Shown piece after piece: positions 1-11,320 of a stretch of 64,000 nucleotides of DNA (positions are counted from its first letter, which is position 1; each line of letters starts with the position of its first letter). The DNA comes from Limnephilus marmoratus. Lineage: Eukaryota > Arthropoda > Insecta > Trichoptera > Limnephilidae. Made by a program: the position numbers and the translations under genes. The DNA lies in contig OU862915.1 in assembly GCA_917880885.1 (NCBI GenBank), positions 39,626,676 to 39,690,675 of the forward strand, read 5' to 3'. A model generated the notes under the pieces. The model worked only from the letters and a program-made list of their open reading frames with translations. It did not search any database and was not told the DNA's origin.

Positions 1-1204
1 GGCTATCAAGGAGGTAACACAATTCAGAATAATACCCCAAAAATAAATCACCACAAACCGTAATAAAACGTTAATAACATAAAAATGTTTCAAAGAATTT
101 TTAAATTCGTCAGATGACGTCACATAGCCGCAATCTCGTTCGCGAAATGTCCCGATCGAGTTTCGGGTTTCTAGCCCATATAGTATAGCAGTTTTTGTTC
201 GATTTATTAATAAATTGTACGAATTAGGAATACGGTAAAAATATTATAAGTTCGGCAAATTTATTGTCCTAAATGTTTTTAGGACACAATATAATTCTTG
301 GATATCCTCATTCCCAATTTAATAAATCCTCTTGAGTGAGTTCTAAGCCATTCGAATGTCAGTTTAACTTGAAAAAGAAAAATAAAATATTTTAGTGCAT
401 ACCGCACGCCTCTGTCAGAAATTCTAAGGCAAAGGCCGAATGCACCTTCCAAAGACAGAATATTAAATGCTTTATTATTGTTCTGTTATGGAGGCCGCTG
501 ACCTCCGGGGGAATTCTCATACCGTGTAAGTAATATTCATTATTTATGAGCGATTATATGCGTACTTATTCACAATCACGGCGTTTAAATCGTTCAATAT
601 GTCAGTAGAAACAAATAGTTAAATCCAAGAATAATCTAAATATGAATTTTATAATTGTTGTGATATCTGGTCAAACACAGAGAAATCGTTATCTTTACAA
701 TATCGGATAGATAGGAGTAACATTTTATATCGATGTTCCGAGCACGGTTTCTCTGTTGACAGCCGAACCGACATTGACTGGGAATAAATAAGAAATCGAT
801 AATCGATTTACGCTAGCAATACTGGAGGTGTTTGTTTTCCGTGAATTCACATTCCGGAACGTCAAACGCCAAACAATAGGCCACTTGCATGGACTTCATA
901 CCGACTTGGAAAAAATCGTGTGGATAGAGTTTTTTACTAAGATTACGAAAATGTTAGTAAAAATTTTTAGAAATGTACAGTTTTTTTTTATTTTTAAATA
1001 AATAAATCCATTATTTGGGCTCGTGACGTCACTACATGAAAATGTCCCGTCGCCGAAAATGTTCCTATTAATTTTATAAAATTCCACACTGATTTATTTT
1101 TTTATATGGCATCACTTTGATTTCAGGCGAATTTTTGAATTCGTTCACTAGATTTATTGTTTGTTCTCTGCGAACTTATCATTTGGTTTGATTTTTTGAC
1201 AGAT
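1..1204. other. AT-rich intergenic sequence
   Basis: No supportable gene was found. The sequence is AT-rich and its short open frames show no protein-like composition or splice context. Nothing recognisable as a transposon end was seen here. Confidence 0.5.
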
Positions 1205-1255
1205 GTTCTGAAGAGAACCCCGTACAATTAATGGATACGGGGTTCTCTTCAGAAC
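1205..1255. repeat. Perfect 20-bp inverted repeat (hairpin)
   Basis: The arms 1205..1224 and 1236..1255 are exact reverse complements of 20 nt, separated by an 11-nt loop. The left arm begins GTTCTGAAGAG. It could be the core of a small palindromic element or a transcribed hairpin; the sequence does not say which. Confidence 0.85.
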
Positions 1256-2040
1256 GTTAAGAGGATGTCGGTACATGTTTTAGAGATATAATGATTATGG
1301 TGCTGATTTTAACAAAATAAAATTTTATAATATTCTTATTATTATTACAATTTACAAGTTCAAGTATATTACAATGAATTTAGTAATATAGACGCTGTAC
1401 ATTATAATGATTTATGATCAATAAGATGGATCAAGGAAAAAAATATTTATGAGATGTAATATTTTTGGTATGCCTCGCTATTCTCCTGTGCCATTCGTGT
1501 GGAAAACGTTCTTTTTTTTTAAATGATTTTCGGCTATGTAATTATCGTTTTTTCACACCTATAAAATTATGTCCCGTCTTTCCGGTTTATAAAAAATGGT
1601 CTGATTTATCGGATTGAAATATTCAAAAAATCCCCAGGGTTTCAAACATACGATTAAAATTAAAATAAAAATACAGAATGTCTTAGAATATTTGCCTAAA
1701 CCGGAAAAAAATTTAAAAAAAATTGATGCAAGTGGCCTATTACGAAAAATATGAATAAATTGGCAATGTTGAATAGAAATTGCTAAGTACACCTACCTGA
1801 GGTGCCTACCTTCTGCCGACAGACTAGCTCAGAAAGGTCAGCAGAGCGGAGGAGACCATCATCAGGGTGGTAGGATCTCTGAGGCGTTTGTGGCGCATCC
1901 CTGAAATAAGCTCAAATCCTACGGGCAGGGGGAGACAGTGAAACAAGTGACTACGGTAAATAACAGTTGTATTGGGTAGAATTCTTTCATAAACAACAAT
2001 GGTACATAATGCAGGCAAGGTTAGAACAGGGTAGCATCAA
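1256..2040. other. Intergenic, no gene seen
   Basis: AT-rich to about 1800, then more balanced composition from 1800 to 2040. A 64-codon minus-strand open frame in the second half has no recognisable domain. No feature is supported. Confidence 0.45.
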
Positions 2041-2392
2041 CAATCCTATCTAATTCGGGTGCATTTGGCCCTAAAATCTCTCTGGGGGGCGGTCATTTAT
2101 CGTCGCGTTGAATTTACAAGGAACACACGCAATAAAGTGGGATTAATATCTCATGGTACTCACTGCAACCGGCGGCTTGGAGATCGGTGTGGTGAAAGGG
2201 AATTTAACCGGGCTTGGCATTCCCGCCCATCACTAGGCGAAATAACAATCGCCATGGCGGCTTCGTGGAATGTTCTGGAACAGTGCAGAACGGTTCACGG
2301 TACACGTGCGCTTGAGGCGAGCTCGGGAACAGAATGCGGGGCGGCCGCTGACTACAACCGCCGTTGGCGCGCGGCAAGCTAGCGGAGAGGAA
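2041..2392. other. GC-rich, CpG-containing segment
   Basis: This stretch is clearly richer in G+C and CpG than its surroundings, especially 2160..2390. It contains no exon that I can support. It may be the promoter-proximal part of an unseen gene or an old GC-rich repeat. Confidence 0.5.
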
Positions 2393-2516
2393 GCCGAGTA
2401 ATTTGCAGGGGCGTAGGTGAGTAATTTGCAGGGGTCTATTCGTGCATCGTAACAGCCGAGTAATTTGCAGGGGCGTAGGTGAGTAATTTGCAGGGGTTTA
2501 TTCGTGCATCGTAACA
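2393..2516. repeat. Two-copy 62-bp tandem duplication
   Basis: Units 2393..2454 and 2455..2516 are nearly identical. Each begins GCCGAGTAATTTGCAGGGG, repeats that phrase internally as GAGTAATTTGCAGGGG, and ends CGTGCATCGTAACA. The structure is therefore a duplication of a unit that already holds a shorter internal repeat. Confidence 0.85.
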
Positions 2517-2649
2517 AAATATTAACCTAAACATGCATTAGCTTTTTGACACTAAACGTGAGTTAATTAGTTAATGATGTCTTTAGTCATATTTCAATCA
2601 CTTTTGCTTTTCAGAGATAGAACGGAAAAATTGACCGCGTCTTCGATGC

Positions 2650-2940
2650 TTTATTAAACGGATCGCGTAGACGACTTTTTTCAATTCTAAAAGCTTCGTT
2701 AGTTCAATCCGTCCATTAAATAAGTTAGTAATTTTGCGTAACGAACGACATTATAAAAAAATGTGTGTATATTGACACTTGACCAAAAGTTATCTACCAT
2801 GGAGACCAAGCTAAAATTTATCAGTCGTTGGTCGTAATATCTGTTATCAATCGTTGACCGTGCTCGAAAATATTGATAACCGAGCATAGTTGTCGAATTT
2901 GGTCAATACATATTGATAAAGGGTTTTATCTATGTTCATG
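2650..2940 (-). repeat. Dispersed ~300-bp repeat 'A', minus copy
   Basis: The reverse complement matches the copy at 18780..19085 over most of its length. Shared phrases include AATATTTGCGAGCACGGTC (TTTTCGAGCACGGTC here) and CTAACGAAGCTTTTAGAATTG-like text at the other end. A partial third copy is at 8400..8515. The family has no recognised coding sequence and is probably a non-autonomous element. Confidence 0.55.
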
Positions 2941-3659
2941 CTAGACCTCGCATATTTTTTATTCCATGGAAGCGTAAAAAAGATTAAATTACCTACATGA
3001 ACAATCTGAATTAAGTTTTAATGTTCAGTTCAATGTTATGTTATGCTATGTGGAAAACTCCCGGGAAAAACAAGCTACATCGCAATTTTACACAACCAAG
3101 ATAAAACGTCTAATTATTCTGTTGTGTTATCTGGAATCTGTTTTTTTCCATGGAAAATGTAAAAAAAGACAATGTAAACAAACTTAATCTGTTGCTAATT
3201 TTAGTACTGTGAACAGTAGACCCCCCGTCAAAAAAGGTATATTTTTAAAAAATTTCACCTGAAATAATAAGTGTATAATATATAATAATAATTTTTTCTT
3301 TTTTTTTTTAAGTATGTTTATTCAGTTTTTTTACTTTTATTAATTGATTTTCGGGAAATTGACAGTTTACATTTTTCCAGTTTGTACATGTTTGTATAGC
3401 CAAAATAAAACCAATTATGGATTTTCTCCATGTGACTTTACCTCTGATTAACAGCATAATAAAAAAAATTAAATAATAAATTTATAATAAAGCAGTATGA
3501 GATCAAAAATTTTATAAAACAAAAGATTAAGTATATAAAACTAAAATTTACATAAAACATAAAATATCAATACATTGGTAACCATAAGAAGCCAGGTTGT
3601 ACATATAAATCAAATCATAACAGAATTAAAGATTAACGATAGAAACATAGACACATAAC
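2941..3659. other. AT-rich intergenic / probable LINE 3' tail
   Basis: No gene. The part from about 3300 to 3660 lies just downstream, in minus-strand sense, of the LINE reading-frame end at 3670 and may be that element's 3' untranslated region. Confidence 0.4.
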
Positions 3660-3850
3660 ATATTCATAAAACATCAGAGAAATACTCTTTTATGTACCCC
3701 TTATATTTGGTAGGTTCGGAATTGAAAATGTCCACCTTGGATAATATGCTATTGTAACTATTGCATAGTCTGTACAGACAAGAATTTTGCTTTTACAATA
3801 TTTCTGTTACAAAAATCTTACAAAACTGATCAATCAGTTTGATTGTAAGA
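3660..3850 (-). mobile_element. LINE fragment, C-terminal end of reverse transcriptase ORF
   Basis: The minus strand reads RLCNSYNSILSKVDIF, then a NSEPTKYKGYIKEYF block and a stop near 3670. This is the arrangement seen at the C-terminal end of Jockey/CR1-type LINE polyproteins. Only this short end is preserved. The family assignment rests on the reading pattern and was not searched. Confidence 0.5.
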
Positions 3851-4039
3851 AATTGTTGATTGTTATGGTGATCAAAATAATATCTTGATCACCATCAATG
3901 GCATGGTCCTAGCATGGTGGAATGCATGGTGGTCGAAAAATTTACAAATTATGCAACAATCAAAGCAACGAAAGAAAAAATAATAATAATAAGATTTGTA
4001 AGTGGGTACGGCAAAGGTTAATTTTAATAAATTTTTGTT

Positions 4040-4295
4040 TAATTTATTTATTTAGCGCCCAGAGGGCTTTTACATGTTTGGTTGTACAATCAATTCGTGA
4101 CAGATGATATTTATTTAAACAGATAAGTAAAGAAATAAAAAAAATAAATTAATTAGATAAAAAAATGCACACAAGTCGTAAAAAGATACACCAATTTGAT
4201 AGTTTTACAAAAATAGAGATATGTTTAGGAATAGTAGGAATTTTTAAAATTTCTTATAAGAAATCATTATACAGTTTGTCCAAAGAAATGTCACC
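4040..4295 (-). mobile_element. LINE 3' UTR fragment
   Basis: The text GCGCCCAGAGGGCTTTTACA, a CACACAAGTCGTAAAAA block and ATATGTTTAGGAATAGT match the sequence at 22045..22235, which lies directly downstream of an RT C-terminus in minus sense. The piece here is therefore the 3' untranslated end of the same LINE family, without its coding part. Confidence 0.7.
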
Positions 4296-4349
4296 ATCTT
4301 AATGACAATTCTCTTTTCAAATTTTCTTCTGGCTGGTAGGTACCACAAA

Positions 4350-4795
4350 ATTGCATATTCCGATTTTTTTAATTATCTCCATACAGGAGGCCCTGAGGAA
4401 AATAATTCCCCTCATGGCCTATGTCATCTTTGGGGATGCTGTGTGGAGCGTCTTTTTAGGTAAGGAAGGAGACGAAATTCTGAGAAGGAAAAGGTTTGAC
4501 AGGTTGGTAGGAATCTGGGGGTCAGTTGTCGAGGAGTAACAGACGTTTGAATCCATTCCACCCACTGCGGTGCAAGGCGATGTTCCAAGAAAGTACAACT
4601 GGAGAAGTCAAACGATTCTCTCAACCATTCTCTCCCGATTCGGCCTGCCGTGCAGCCAGGTTGGCAGACGCATCCTGGGCATGTGCACTCCTGCAAAGAC
4701 ACCAAACGTTGCGAACCACTTGTAGTGACCTATGGCAGAGGTGTTGGTTATCAAATAAATGGTTCCCGGGGCGGCGGCACTCACACCCGCCTCAT
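4350..4795 (-). mobile_element. SINE 'R' copy (full-length type)
   Basis: In minus sense the element starts near a GGCGGGTGTGAGTGCCGCC-like head, runs through ATAACCAACACCTCTGCC, a long middle, and ends with the shared stem-loop around GGCCCTGAGGGAAATTATT-type sequence and a TGTATGGAGATAATT tail. It matches the copies at 22835, 51800, 60930 and 62180 over several hundred bases. No polymerase III boxes were recognised in the head, so the origin of the head is open. Confidence 0.75.
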
Positions 4796-5014
4796 AAAAG
4801 TAATTTGACAGTTAGTTGCTACGTCATAATGATATTGTAACTGTTTCAGAATGTGCGGTTTTCAATTCAATAACTATGAATAAAAATATTCAAATTATAC
4901 ATTTTCAGTACAATGATCAGAATCAGAATTTTTTTTAAATCTTCCACACATTTAAGTATTGTGAAAATACCCCATTATTCTAATAATAGCACACCAAATC
5001 GACAAATACAAGTT

Positions 5015-5200
5015 AGTTGTAGTTGCCCAATTAGTAGAGGAAGACGCCGCACCTCGTGGCATCCAAACTACTTGACCTACTAACTGGTACCAGGGAAGTT
5101 CCGTTGAGTTGTTCCGGGCAGTAGCCCGAAGGCCCTGTGTTTGTGTTACCCTGATGATACCCAATATACGGCGGAAGAAGGCTTCGGAATAATAATGGGT
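5015..5200 (+). mobile_element. LINE 3'-end fragment
   Basis: The phrases GTTCCGTTGAGTTGTTCCGG, GCAGTAGCCCGAAGGCCC and CCTGATGATACCCAATATAC form a terminal signature also seen in inverted orientation at 20980..21070. A terminal GATGAT..CCAA..GAAGAAG pattern is usual for a LINE 3' end. No coding sequence is included. Confidence 0.45.
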
Positions 5201-5399
5201 ATTTTTCCACAGAAATTGTAAAAAAAGATTGATTACATACACAAACTGTATCAGGTAGGTATGGTAGCTTACTTATTAAAACTTTTCCGTCATATTTCGA
5301 TAAGGTGAGTTTAAAATTATCTGAAAGATAAGATTTTCTAATAATAGTGACAAATACAAGAATACTCAACAACCTTGTTCTTCGTACCCCATGGATTCG

Positions 5400-5830
5400 A
5401 AGCGGTTTCATGACAAAATAAAGCATTAACAAAACAGAAAAGTGAAAAACTGGACAGTGACTAAACCGAACAATGCCAATACATAATAATGGCAAAACAA
5501 ACTAAAAACAAAACAGAACACTGGAAAAACATAAGAGGGAGAAAACAGAGCAGTGACAAAACAAAACATAACAATAACAAAACAGAACAGTGTCAAAATA
5601 TAGCAGTGAGAAAAAAAACGGGACAAAAAAAAAACAATGATATTACAAAATATGGCAAAACAAACAATGCCATAAAGAAATATGTGATACAAAAATCAAT
5701 AACAAAACAATAATGAAACAGAACCATGGCTAAACAAAACAATAACAAAACCAAACATTGATAAAATATAACAATGGAAGAACAGAATGGTGAGAATCAG
5801 AACAGTAAAAAAAGTAAACAATGATATAAC
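5400..5830. repeat. Degenerate AC-rich repeat array
   Basis: Imperfect units built on ACAGAACAGTGACAAAACA recur across the segment. Unit length varies, so this is an eroded minisatellite or low-complexity tract. The open frames on both strands here are products of the repeat composition. Confidence 0.7.
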
Positions 5831-6079
5831 AAATTATTGACAAATCGGAACATTGAATAAAAGCGGAGAAAATTAACAACCAAACAATAAACCTAACTCA
5901 ACATAATCTAACCCAAACTAATTAAACAATTTTACATATTTGAATTTTATTTTTATCTTTAGTTTACATAAGTACTCCAGTAGCAACTGTCCTCTCTGTA
6001 CAGAGGACAACTTACCCGTGAAATGCTTCATTCAACGCGTCCTCTCCACAGGACAGCAATAATTCAATTTGAGATGCGA

Positions 6080-6482
6080 GTAACACCTCTGCCGTAGAAG
6101 GTTCATCGGGTGAGGTGTGTCCAAGTCTTGGCGGCAGGCGCGCCTACCCATCAGCTGGGTGGGGAGCCACACGTGGCCGATTTGGGGAGACCCTTTGACC
6201 CCTCTCCAGCTGATCTCTCTCAACCCATTGTCTTGCACTACAGCAGGACGGATGTATTCATACGTTCGTCACTCCTGGACACACCGACCCCTAGATTTCT
6301 ACACACTGACCCCTAAATTCATACCCATCTCTCAAAACCTCTTCCTTCCCAGAACTTCCTCTCCTTCATTTCCTTAAAAAGACCTTCCACACGGCATCTT
6401 CAAAGATAATTATCCCCTGAGGGAAATTATTTTCCTCCATGCTACCTGTGTGGGGGTTAATGTAAAAAAAAAAGAAAAAAGG
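6080..6482 (+). mobile_element. SINE 'R' copy, plus orientation
   Basis: It runs AACACCTCTGCCGTAG ... AAGTCTTGGCGGCAGGC ... CTTCCTCTCC ... CCCTGAGGGAAATTATTTTC and ends GTTAATGT followed by A-rich sequence at 6463..6480. The poly(A) end fixes the orientation. The head upstream of the AACACC phrase is missing. The terminal half of the stem-loop is altered compared with other copies. Confidence 0.8.
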
Positions 6483-7080
6483 ACTCCATGTCTGGAATGG
6501 AAAATTTGTGCGACAATCAGAATCTAAAAAAAAACTGGAAGTATTCCAAGCAGTAACCATAAATTTTTTTTCGATAATACCCATTTGTCAACGCAATGCC
6601 ACCGTTGGCCTGTTTTCGACATTTAAATCAAAGATAAGTCTTATCTTCAAAATGTGGAAAAAGTTAACCCCTTTTGAGTGTCGTAACCAAAATTTATGAC
6701 CCAATCAAAATATTATGTGTTTAGTTCTGCGAAGTTGCAATGGAGTTCATGACCTTCTGAGGTCACTGGTCTAATTGCCTTTTTATCGATCCGGTAAAAT
6801 ACTTTACGAAAAATATTGGCTCGTCACGAAATTTAATAGCATTACTTGGAAGATAATATTGACTCTATTGTGTAAAGTAGGTAATAAGTATTTTTTTAAT
6901 ATTTGCAATATATGTGGTAAAATGAAATGAAATATAAAAAATCGTATACCATAATAATATGTTGCCATTGGTTTGTACGGTCTGTAAGTCTAATTCGTTC
7001 TCGTAAAGTGGCGTTCAATAGTATTTTTGCGGGGTACAAGGGGACTGAGTGTTCAAAAGTATTTCAAACCATCGATATAT
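6483..7080. other. Intergenic, no gene seen
   Basis: AT-rich sequence without a supportable reading frame or repeat match within the window. Confidence 0.45.
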
Positions 7081-7090
7081 GTAATATATG

Positions 7091-7576
7091 GTTCCATGAC
7101 AGTTCATCCTGCGACAATCATCCGGCGACAGTTCATCCTGCGACAGTTCATCCGGCCGACAGTTCATCCTGCCGACAGTTCATCCTGCCGACAGTTCATC
7201 CCGCCGACAATTCATCCGGCGACAATTCATCCTGCCTGATCATTTAGAAGATTTTTTCTTCAAGTAAGTATGCAAAGAGGATATACGGCCGTACAACCTA
7301 ACCTAACCTAACCTAACCAATTTAGTAAAAATATTTTTACAGCGGATTTCCACTCAAGATGCCTTCAGATGTATATCGATTTTGGTTGTACGGCCGTATA
7401 TCCTCTTTGCATACTTACTTAATAAAAATCTTCTAAATGATCAGGCAGGATGAATTGTCGGCGGGATGAACTGTCGGCAGGATGAACTGTCGGCAGGATG
7501 AACTGTCGGCCGGATGAACTGTCGCAGGATGAACTGTCGCCGGATGAATTGTCGCAGGACGAATTGTCGGGTCACC
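7091..7576. mobile_element. Foldback transposon with tandem subrepeats in its arms
   Basis: The left arm 7091..7298 and right arm 7384..7576 are near-perfect reverse complements of about 200 bp. Each outer arm is a run of about 9-10 units of roughly 15-16 bp, typified by GACAGTTCATCCTGCC; the left arm has one extra unit. The inner arms share TATGCAAAGAGGATATACGG. The spacer 7299..7383 carries an interstitial TTAGG run at its edge. The element is flanked by a 10-bp direct repeat, GTAATATATG, at 7081..7090 and 7577..7586. Long arms with subrepeats and a 9-10 bp target duplication are known for Foldback/MuDR-type DNA transposons. There is no transposase, so this copy is non-autonomous. Confidence 0.85.
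7297..7318 (-). repeat. Short interstitial insect telomere-type repeat (TTAGG)n
   Basis: Four-plus units of CCTAA, that is TTAGG on the minus strand, lie inside the foldback element between its arms. TTAGG is the ancestral insect telomere unit. A run this short within a transposon is an internal repeat and not a chromosome end. Confidence 0.7.
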
Positions 7577-7586
7577 GTAATATATG

Positions 7587-8399
7587 TTGGTGCCGTTTCG
7601 AACCAATTTGAACTACTACCGGAGTGCAATTAGTGCATACATACATTCAAATGAGAGGAATCTACAAGCTAAAAATGCATGTTTTCTTAGTGTGCCTTAT
7701 ATCGCCACAAATTTAGGAACAGTCATAAAAATCGCTCAGCAAACGGAGTCTAGGGGACACGATATAAAGCGCAAAAATGGGTTTTTATTTATTTTGTGAA
7801 TAATTTTACATGACAGAAAAAATTGATCAATGGAAACTGTCACAGATAATTGTAGCCATAAAATTGTATTTTAAAAAAGCTGTTTCTTATAAGCGTTCAT
7901 ACATTTCCAATAAAAAAATAAATTTCTTAGTAGTTTACGATTATATTTTTAATGATGTAATTTAAAAAATAGTTTTAATTTCGTTCAATGAAAACGATAG
8001 GAAAAGTTCCAATTTATCCAAAGCATATTTTTTGTAATTTTAATGTAAACTGATTCGTAGTATATAAAGATTAATCTAAAATAGTGATTCAGCATTAAGC
8101 TCTGCCCATACTAACTTTGTTTTAACACTGCAAAATTTCTTTCGATTACAACAAAAAAGGCCAATGTCAGTTTCTCGGTATATTTAGTAGATATTATTGC
8201 GATTTCGCCTCAAAATTGAATCATTTTCCGAATTCTAAAAGAACCTTTCGATTTTGAGAAAGCATTTTTCGTTTTTCAAAAGCCAATAGCCAATACTAGA
8301 AAATCGCCTCGACAATACGAATGCGAATTATGCCAAAAAATACCGCGAATTAGCCAAAAATGAGGCGAGACTCGTTGAAAAATAACGAAAAATTTCCAG
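7587..8399. other. Intergenic, no gene seen
   Basis: AT-rich single-copy-looking sequence. No repeat match or exon could be supported. Confidence 0.4.
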
Positions 8400-8517
8400 A
8401 AAGTCTAGCATGGTCGATCGATAAAATCCTATATCAATACGATATTTACCAAAGTCCATCACCTATGGTCAGTTATCATTGTTATCAATATTTGCGAGTA
8501 CGGTCTACGATTGTTAA
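8400..8517 (+). repeat. Dispersed repeat 'A', truncated copy
   Basis: It shares ATATCAATACGATATT, CACCTATGGTCAGTTA and CAATATTTGCGAGTACGGTC with 18780..18890. It ends at about 8517, where the 3' end of a LINE fragment begins. Confidence 0.55.
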
Positions 8518-9045
8518 CATCATCATCACTATTGGCTCTACAACCCCTGGTGGGTCTTGGCCTCCTCAAGAGTCTTCCTCCACTCATCTCGGTTTTGTGC
8601 CAGCTCTCTCCAGTTTAGAAGCTCCAAGATAGATATGTCTTTGAGGACGTTGTCGCTCCATCTTAGTCTTGGTCTTCCCAGGCTCCTTCGCCCTATTGGT
8701 CTTGAGTTCAGCAGGGACTTTGGTGCTTGATGCTCAGTCATTATCTCCACATGACCCAGCCACCGAAGTCTTCCCAATTTTATAAATTTTGCGACGTTTA
8801 GCTCCTTAAACAAAATATAGAGCTCATTGTTATAACCTCTGCGCCAAAATCCATTTTCTAGAACCGGTCCGAAGATGCGCCGCAAAATTTTTCTTTCAAA
8901 AACGTCCAATGCTCGCTCATTCCTCTTAGTTAGTACCCAAGTCTCAGCTGCGTACGTAACTACTGGTCTGATAAGCGTTTTGTACACTAATATCTTCGTG
9001 TTTCTGGACAGCAGTCTGGACTTTAATAGGATTAATAGTCCATTA
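8518..9045 (-). mobile_element. LINE fragment, C-terminal part of RT ORF
   Basis: The minus-strand frame ending at 8538 reads KSRLLSRNTKILVYKTLIRP, then an AAETWVLTKRNERALDVFER block, RLRWLGHVEIM, GRRSLGRPRLRWSDNV and a RELAQNRDEWRKTLEEAKTH end. This is the standard C-terminal region of APE-type LINE polyproteins (thumb, then the RLRWLGHV and GRPRxRW motifs). The RT catalytic core and endonuclease are absent, so the copy is strongly 5' truncated. A short CATCATCATCA run follows the stop, as in LINE tails. Confidence 0.85.
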
Positions 9046-9300
9046 ATCACGTGAGGCTCGAAAGAGGGGGGGGGGGGTCGGAAAAAATCACGAAATATCA
9101 CCAGGGGGGGGGGTATAATGAGATATCACGTGTATTTATTTTTCGTGATAGGTAATATTCTGAAAATTTCAAAATACTTTGTACTTAAAAAATGCACGTG
9201 ATTTTGGGGGGGGTGGGGTAGTCTAAAACCTCACCACATATCACCACGGGGGGGGGGGGGTTAAAAAGTTGCTTAAAAACATCACGTGATTAATGGACGA
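9040..9300. mobile_element. Palindromic MITE with G-rich tracts
   Basis: TCCATTAATCACGTGA near 9037 and TCACGTGATTAATGGA near 9281 are inverted copies at the two ends. Several runs of 8-13 G lie between them. Its left end abuts the truncated LINE. Length and palindromic ends fit a MITE, but no target duplication was recognised. Confidence 0.65.
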
Positions 9301-9550
9301 CCCCTTATGTTAGTATTTGATTTCAAATTTGCCAATTTATTAATATTTTTACTTGCTTGGCGTCTATGTAATGTCAATTCCAAGGAAATACCTTCATTGT
9401 TACCAGCGCATATCGATTTCCTATATACTCTCTGTCAATATCGGCTCGGCTGTCAACAGTAATTATATAAATAAATATTATATAAATATCGATATAAATT
9501 TATCGAAAGTTACGCTTATCGATCCGATATCGTAAAGTTGTCGATTTCAC

Positions 9551-11025
9551 CGTACTAGGGCACAGTGGCGGACAGGGTGGGGGCGGGGGGGGCGGCCCGC
9601 CTCGGGCCCCCGCTTCCGGGGGGGGGCCCAAACTCCTCCATGTTCCCTTGTTCAAATCCTAAACATGCCTTTAAGGCACCAGGACACTGTAAATTTTTTT
9701 TTTCATTTTTTGAAAGATGCACTTGTTAAGAATGCTCTCACCAAATTCTTTAAAGAAATTCGGAAAATTGATGGAGATACAACATTTTATGTGAAACCGT
9801 TTGAAACAGTTTTGAATTATCCTTCAACAAAACTTTGAATGCCTTTTTATCGAAATTTTTCAACCTGGTTGATAACATATTAAACAAACTATACATCCGA
9901 TTTGTAATCAATGTAAGGGAATTTCTGTGTGGAGCTCATGTAAAAAAAAAAAAAATTCGATATCTAAAAAAAAGATAAAAAAGGCGCCCGGCGAATTTTA
10001 TTTTCAATTTTTTATAGTAAATTTTCATCGTTCATAAAAATAAAAATAAATTGGAAGAGGGCCCTTTATAAAACAATCCCTACGTGGTGTCATAGTCAGG
10101 GCCGGATTAAACATGTTGAGGCCCCTAGGCAATGCACGTCTCGGGGCCCCTTTGCTCTAGGGCCCCCTACCCGATGCGGGGCCCCAAGGCAGTTGCCTAC
10201 ACTTCTTATGGATAATACGACCCTGGCTATAGTTACTGGATTTTCAAAGGCAGTGCCCTATACTGCCTTATGGACAATACGGCCCTGCAAGGGCAGGCTT
10301 AAACATGTTGTGGCCCCTTTAACCTAGGGGCCCCCACCCGAACACACAAACTGCTTAAAACGGTTTCATATAAGATGCTGTATCTCCGTCAATTTTACGA
10401 ATTTCCTTCAGTATATGGTAAAAGATTAATAACAAATGCATCTTTTAGAAAATGAATTAAAAAAGCGACAATTTTTTTTGTGTCGTGGCGCCTTTATAAT
10501 GTGGATAGTACCTATTTAAGGGGACCTTTAAAAAATCCTTATGTGGTGCCATAGTGACTGGATTAGTTTAGGACTTGGTGCATGCAAATCGGATGTATAG
10601 TTTTTCTAATATGTTATCAGTTTTTCTAATACGTTAAAAATGTAGTTTTGAGAAAAACGCGTTAAAATTTTTGCTGAAGGATAATTCAACATACACAATG
10701 TTTAAAACGGTTTAATATAAAACGGTGTATCTCCGTGAATTTTTAGAATTTTCTTAAAGCATTTTATGATAGCATTATTAACAAATGCATCTTTTAAAAA
10801 GGGAAATTAAAAAATAAAAGGAAACAAATTTAACAGAGCCCTGGTGCCTCAAAGCCTTGTTTAGGTTTTGATAAAGGAAACACGGAGGTGCTTGGAGGCC
10901 CCCAGGACCAGAGGCCCGTGTGATCTGAATAAAAATCTTGTTAAATTAAATCAACTTTTACTATGGGGGGGGCCTCATCCAGCTTTGCCGCCCCGGGCCT
11001 CTGACGGGCTTAGTCCGCCACTGCT
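9551..11025. mobile_element. hAT-like non-autonomous element with GGGCCCC blocks
   Basis: The left end CAGTGGCGGACAGGG and the right end, reverse complement CAGTGGCGGACTAAGCCC, form terminal inverted repeats of the CAGTGGCG type usual for hAT elements. Inside are several blocks rich in GGGCCCC and two diverged direct copies of a segment including TGTATCTCCGT and AACAAATGCATCTTTTA, with a further inverted copy near 9700..9800. No transposase is readable. An exact 8-bp target duplication was not found, so the limits are approximate. Confidence 0.5.
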
Positions 11026-11320
11026 GGCAACTGCGTAGTTTTGAGGCTAATGGTAGCGCAGGAGGTGAAGTAGATGGGAAAAGGAGGTTGTTCATACTTA
11101 TTTATATATTTTTATTTTAGTACGCAGTAAAATAATTACACCTATCTATTTCTTTTAATCAGGCAAATTAAAGTAAAACCCTGGTGATTGCGTTTCAGAG
11201 ATCCCACTGTTGATAATATCTAAATATAAAGAATGTAATCTAGTCCCAAAATCGCCCTTCGAAAGTTAGCGTGAAAAGCTGCTGAAAGTGTAGCTTTTTT
11301 CGTGTATTTTATTATATACT

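Noticed and set aside
7297..7318. Telomere
   Set aside because: Only about four TTAGG units, internal to a transposon.
6927..7629. His/Pro/Ala-rich open frames on both strands
   Set aside because: They are the subrepeats of the foldback arms read in frame; mirror-image frames in both arms show this.
8538..9101. Whole 187-codon frame as LINE protein
   Set aside because: Residues translated from about 9045 to 9101 come from the adjoining G-rich MITE; the LINE part starts only after that.
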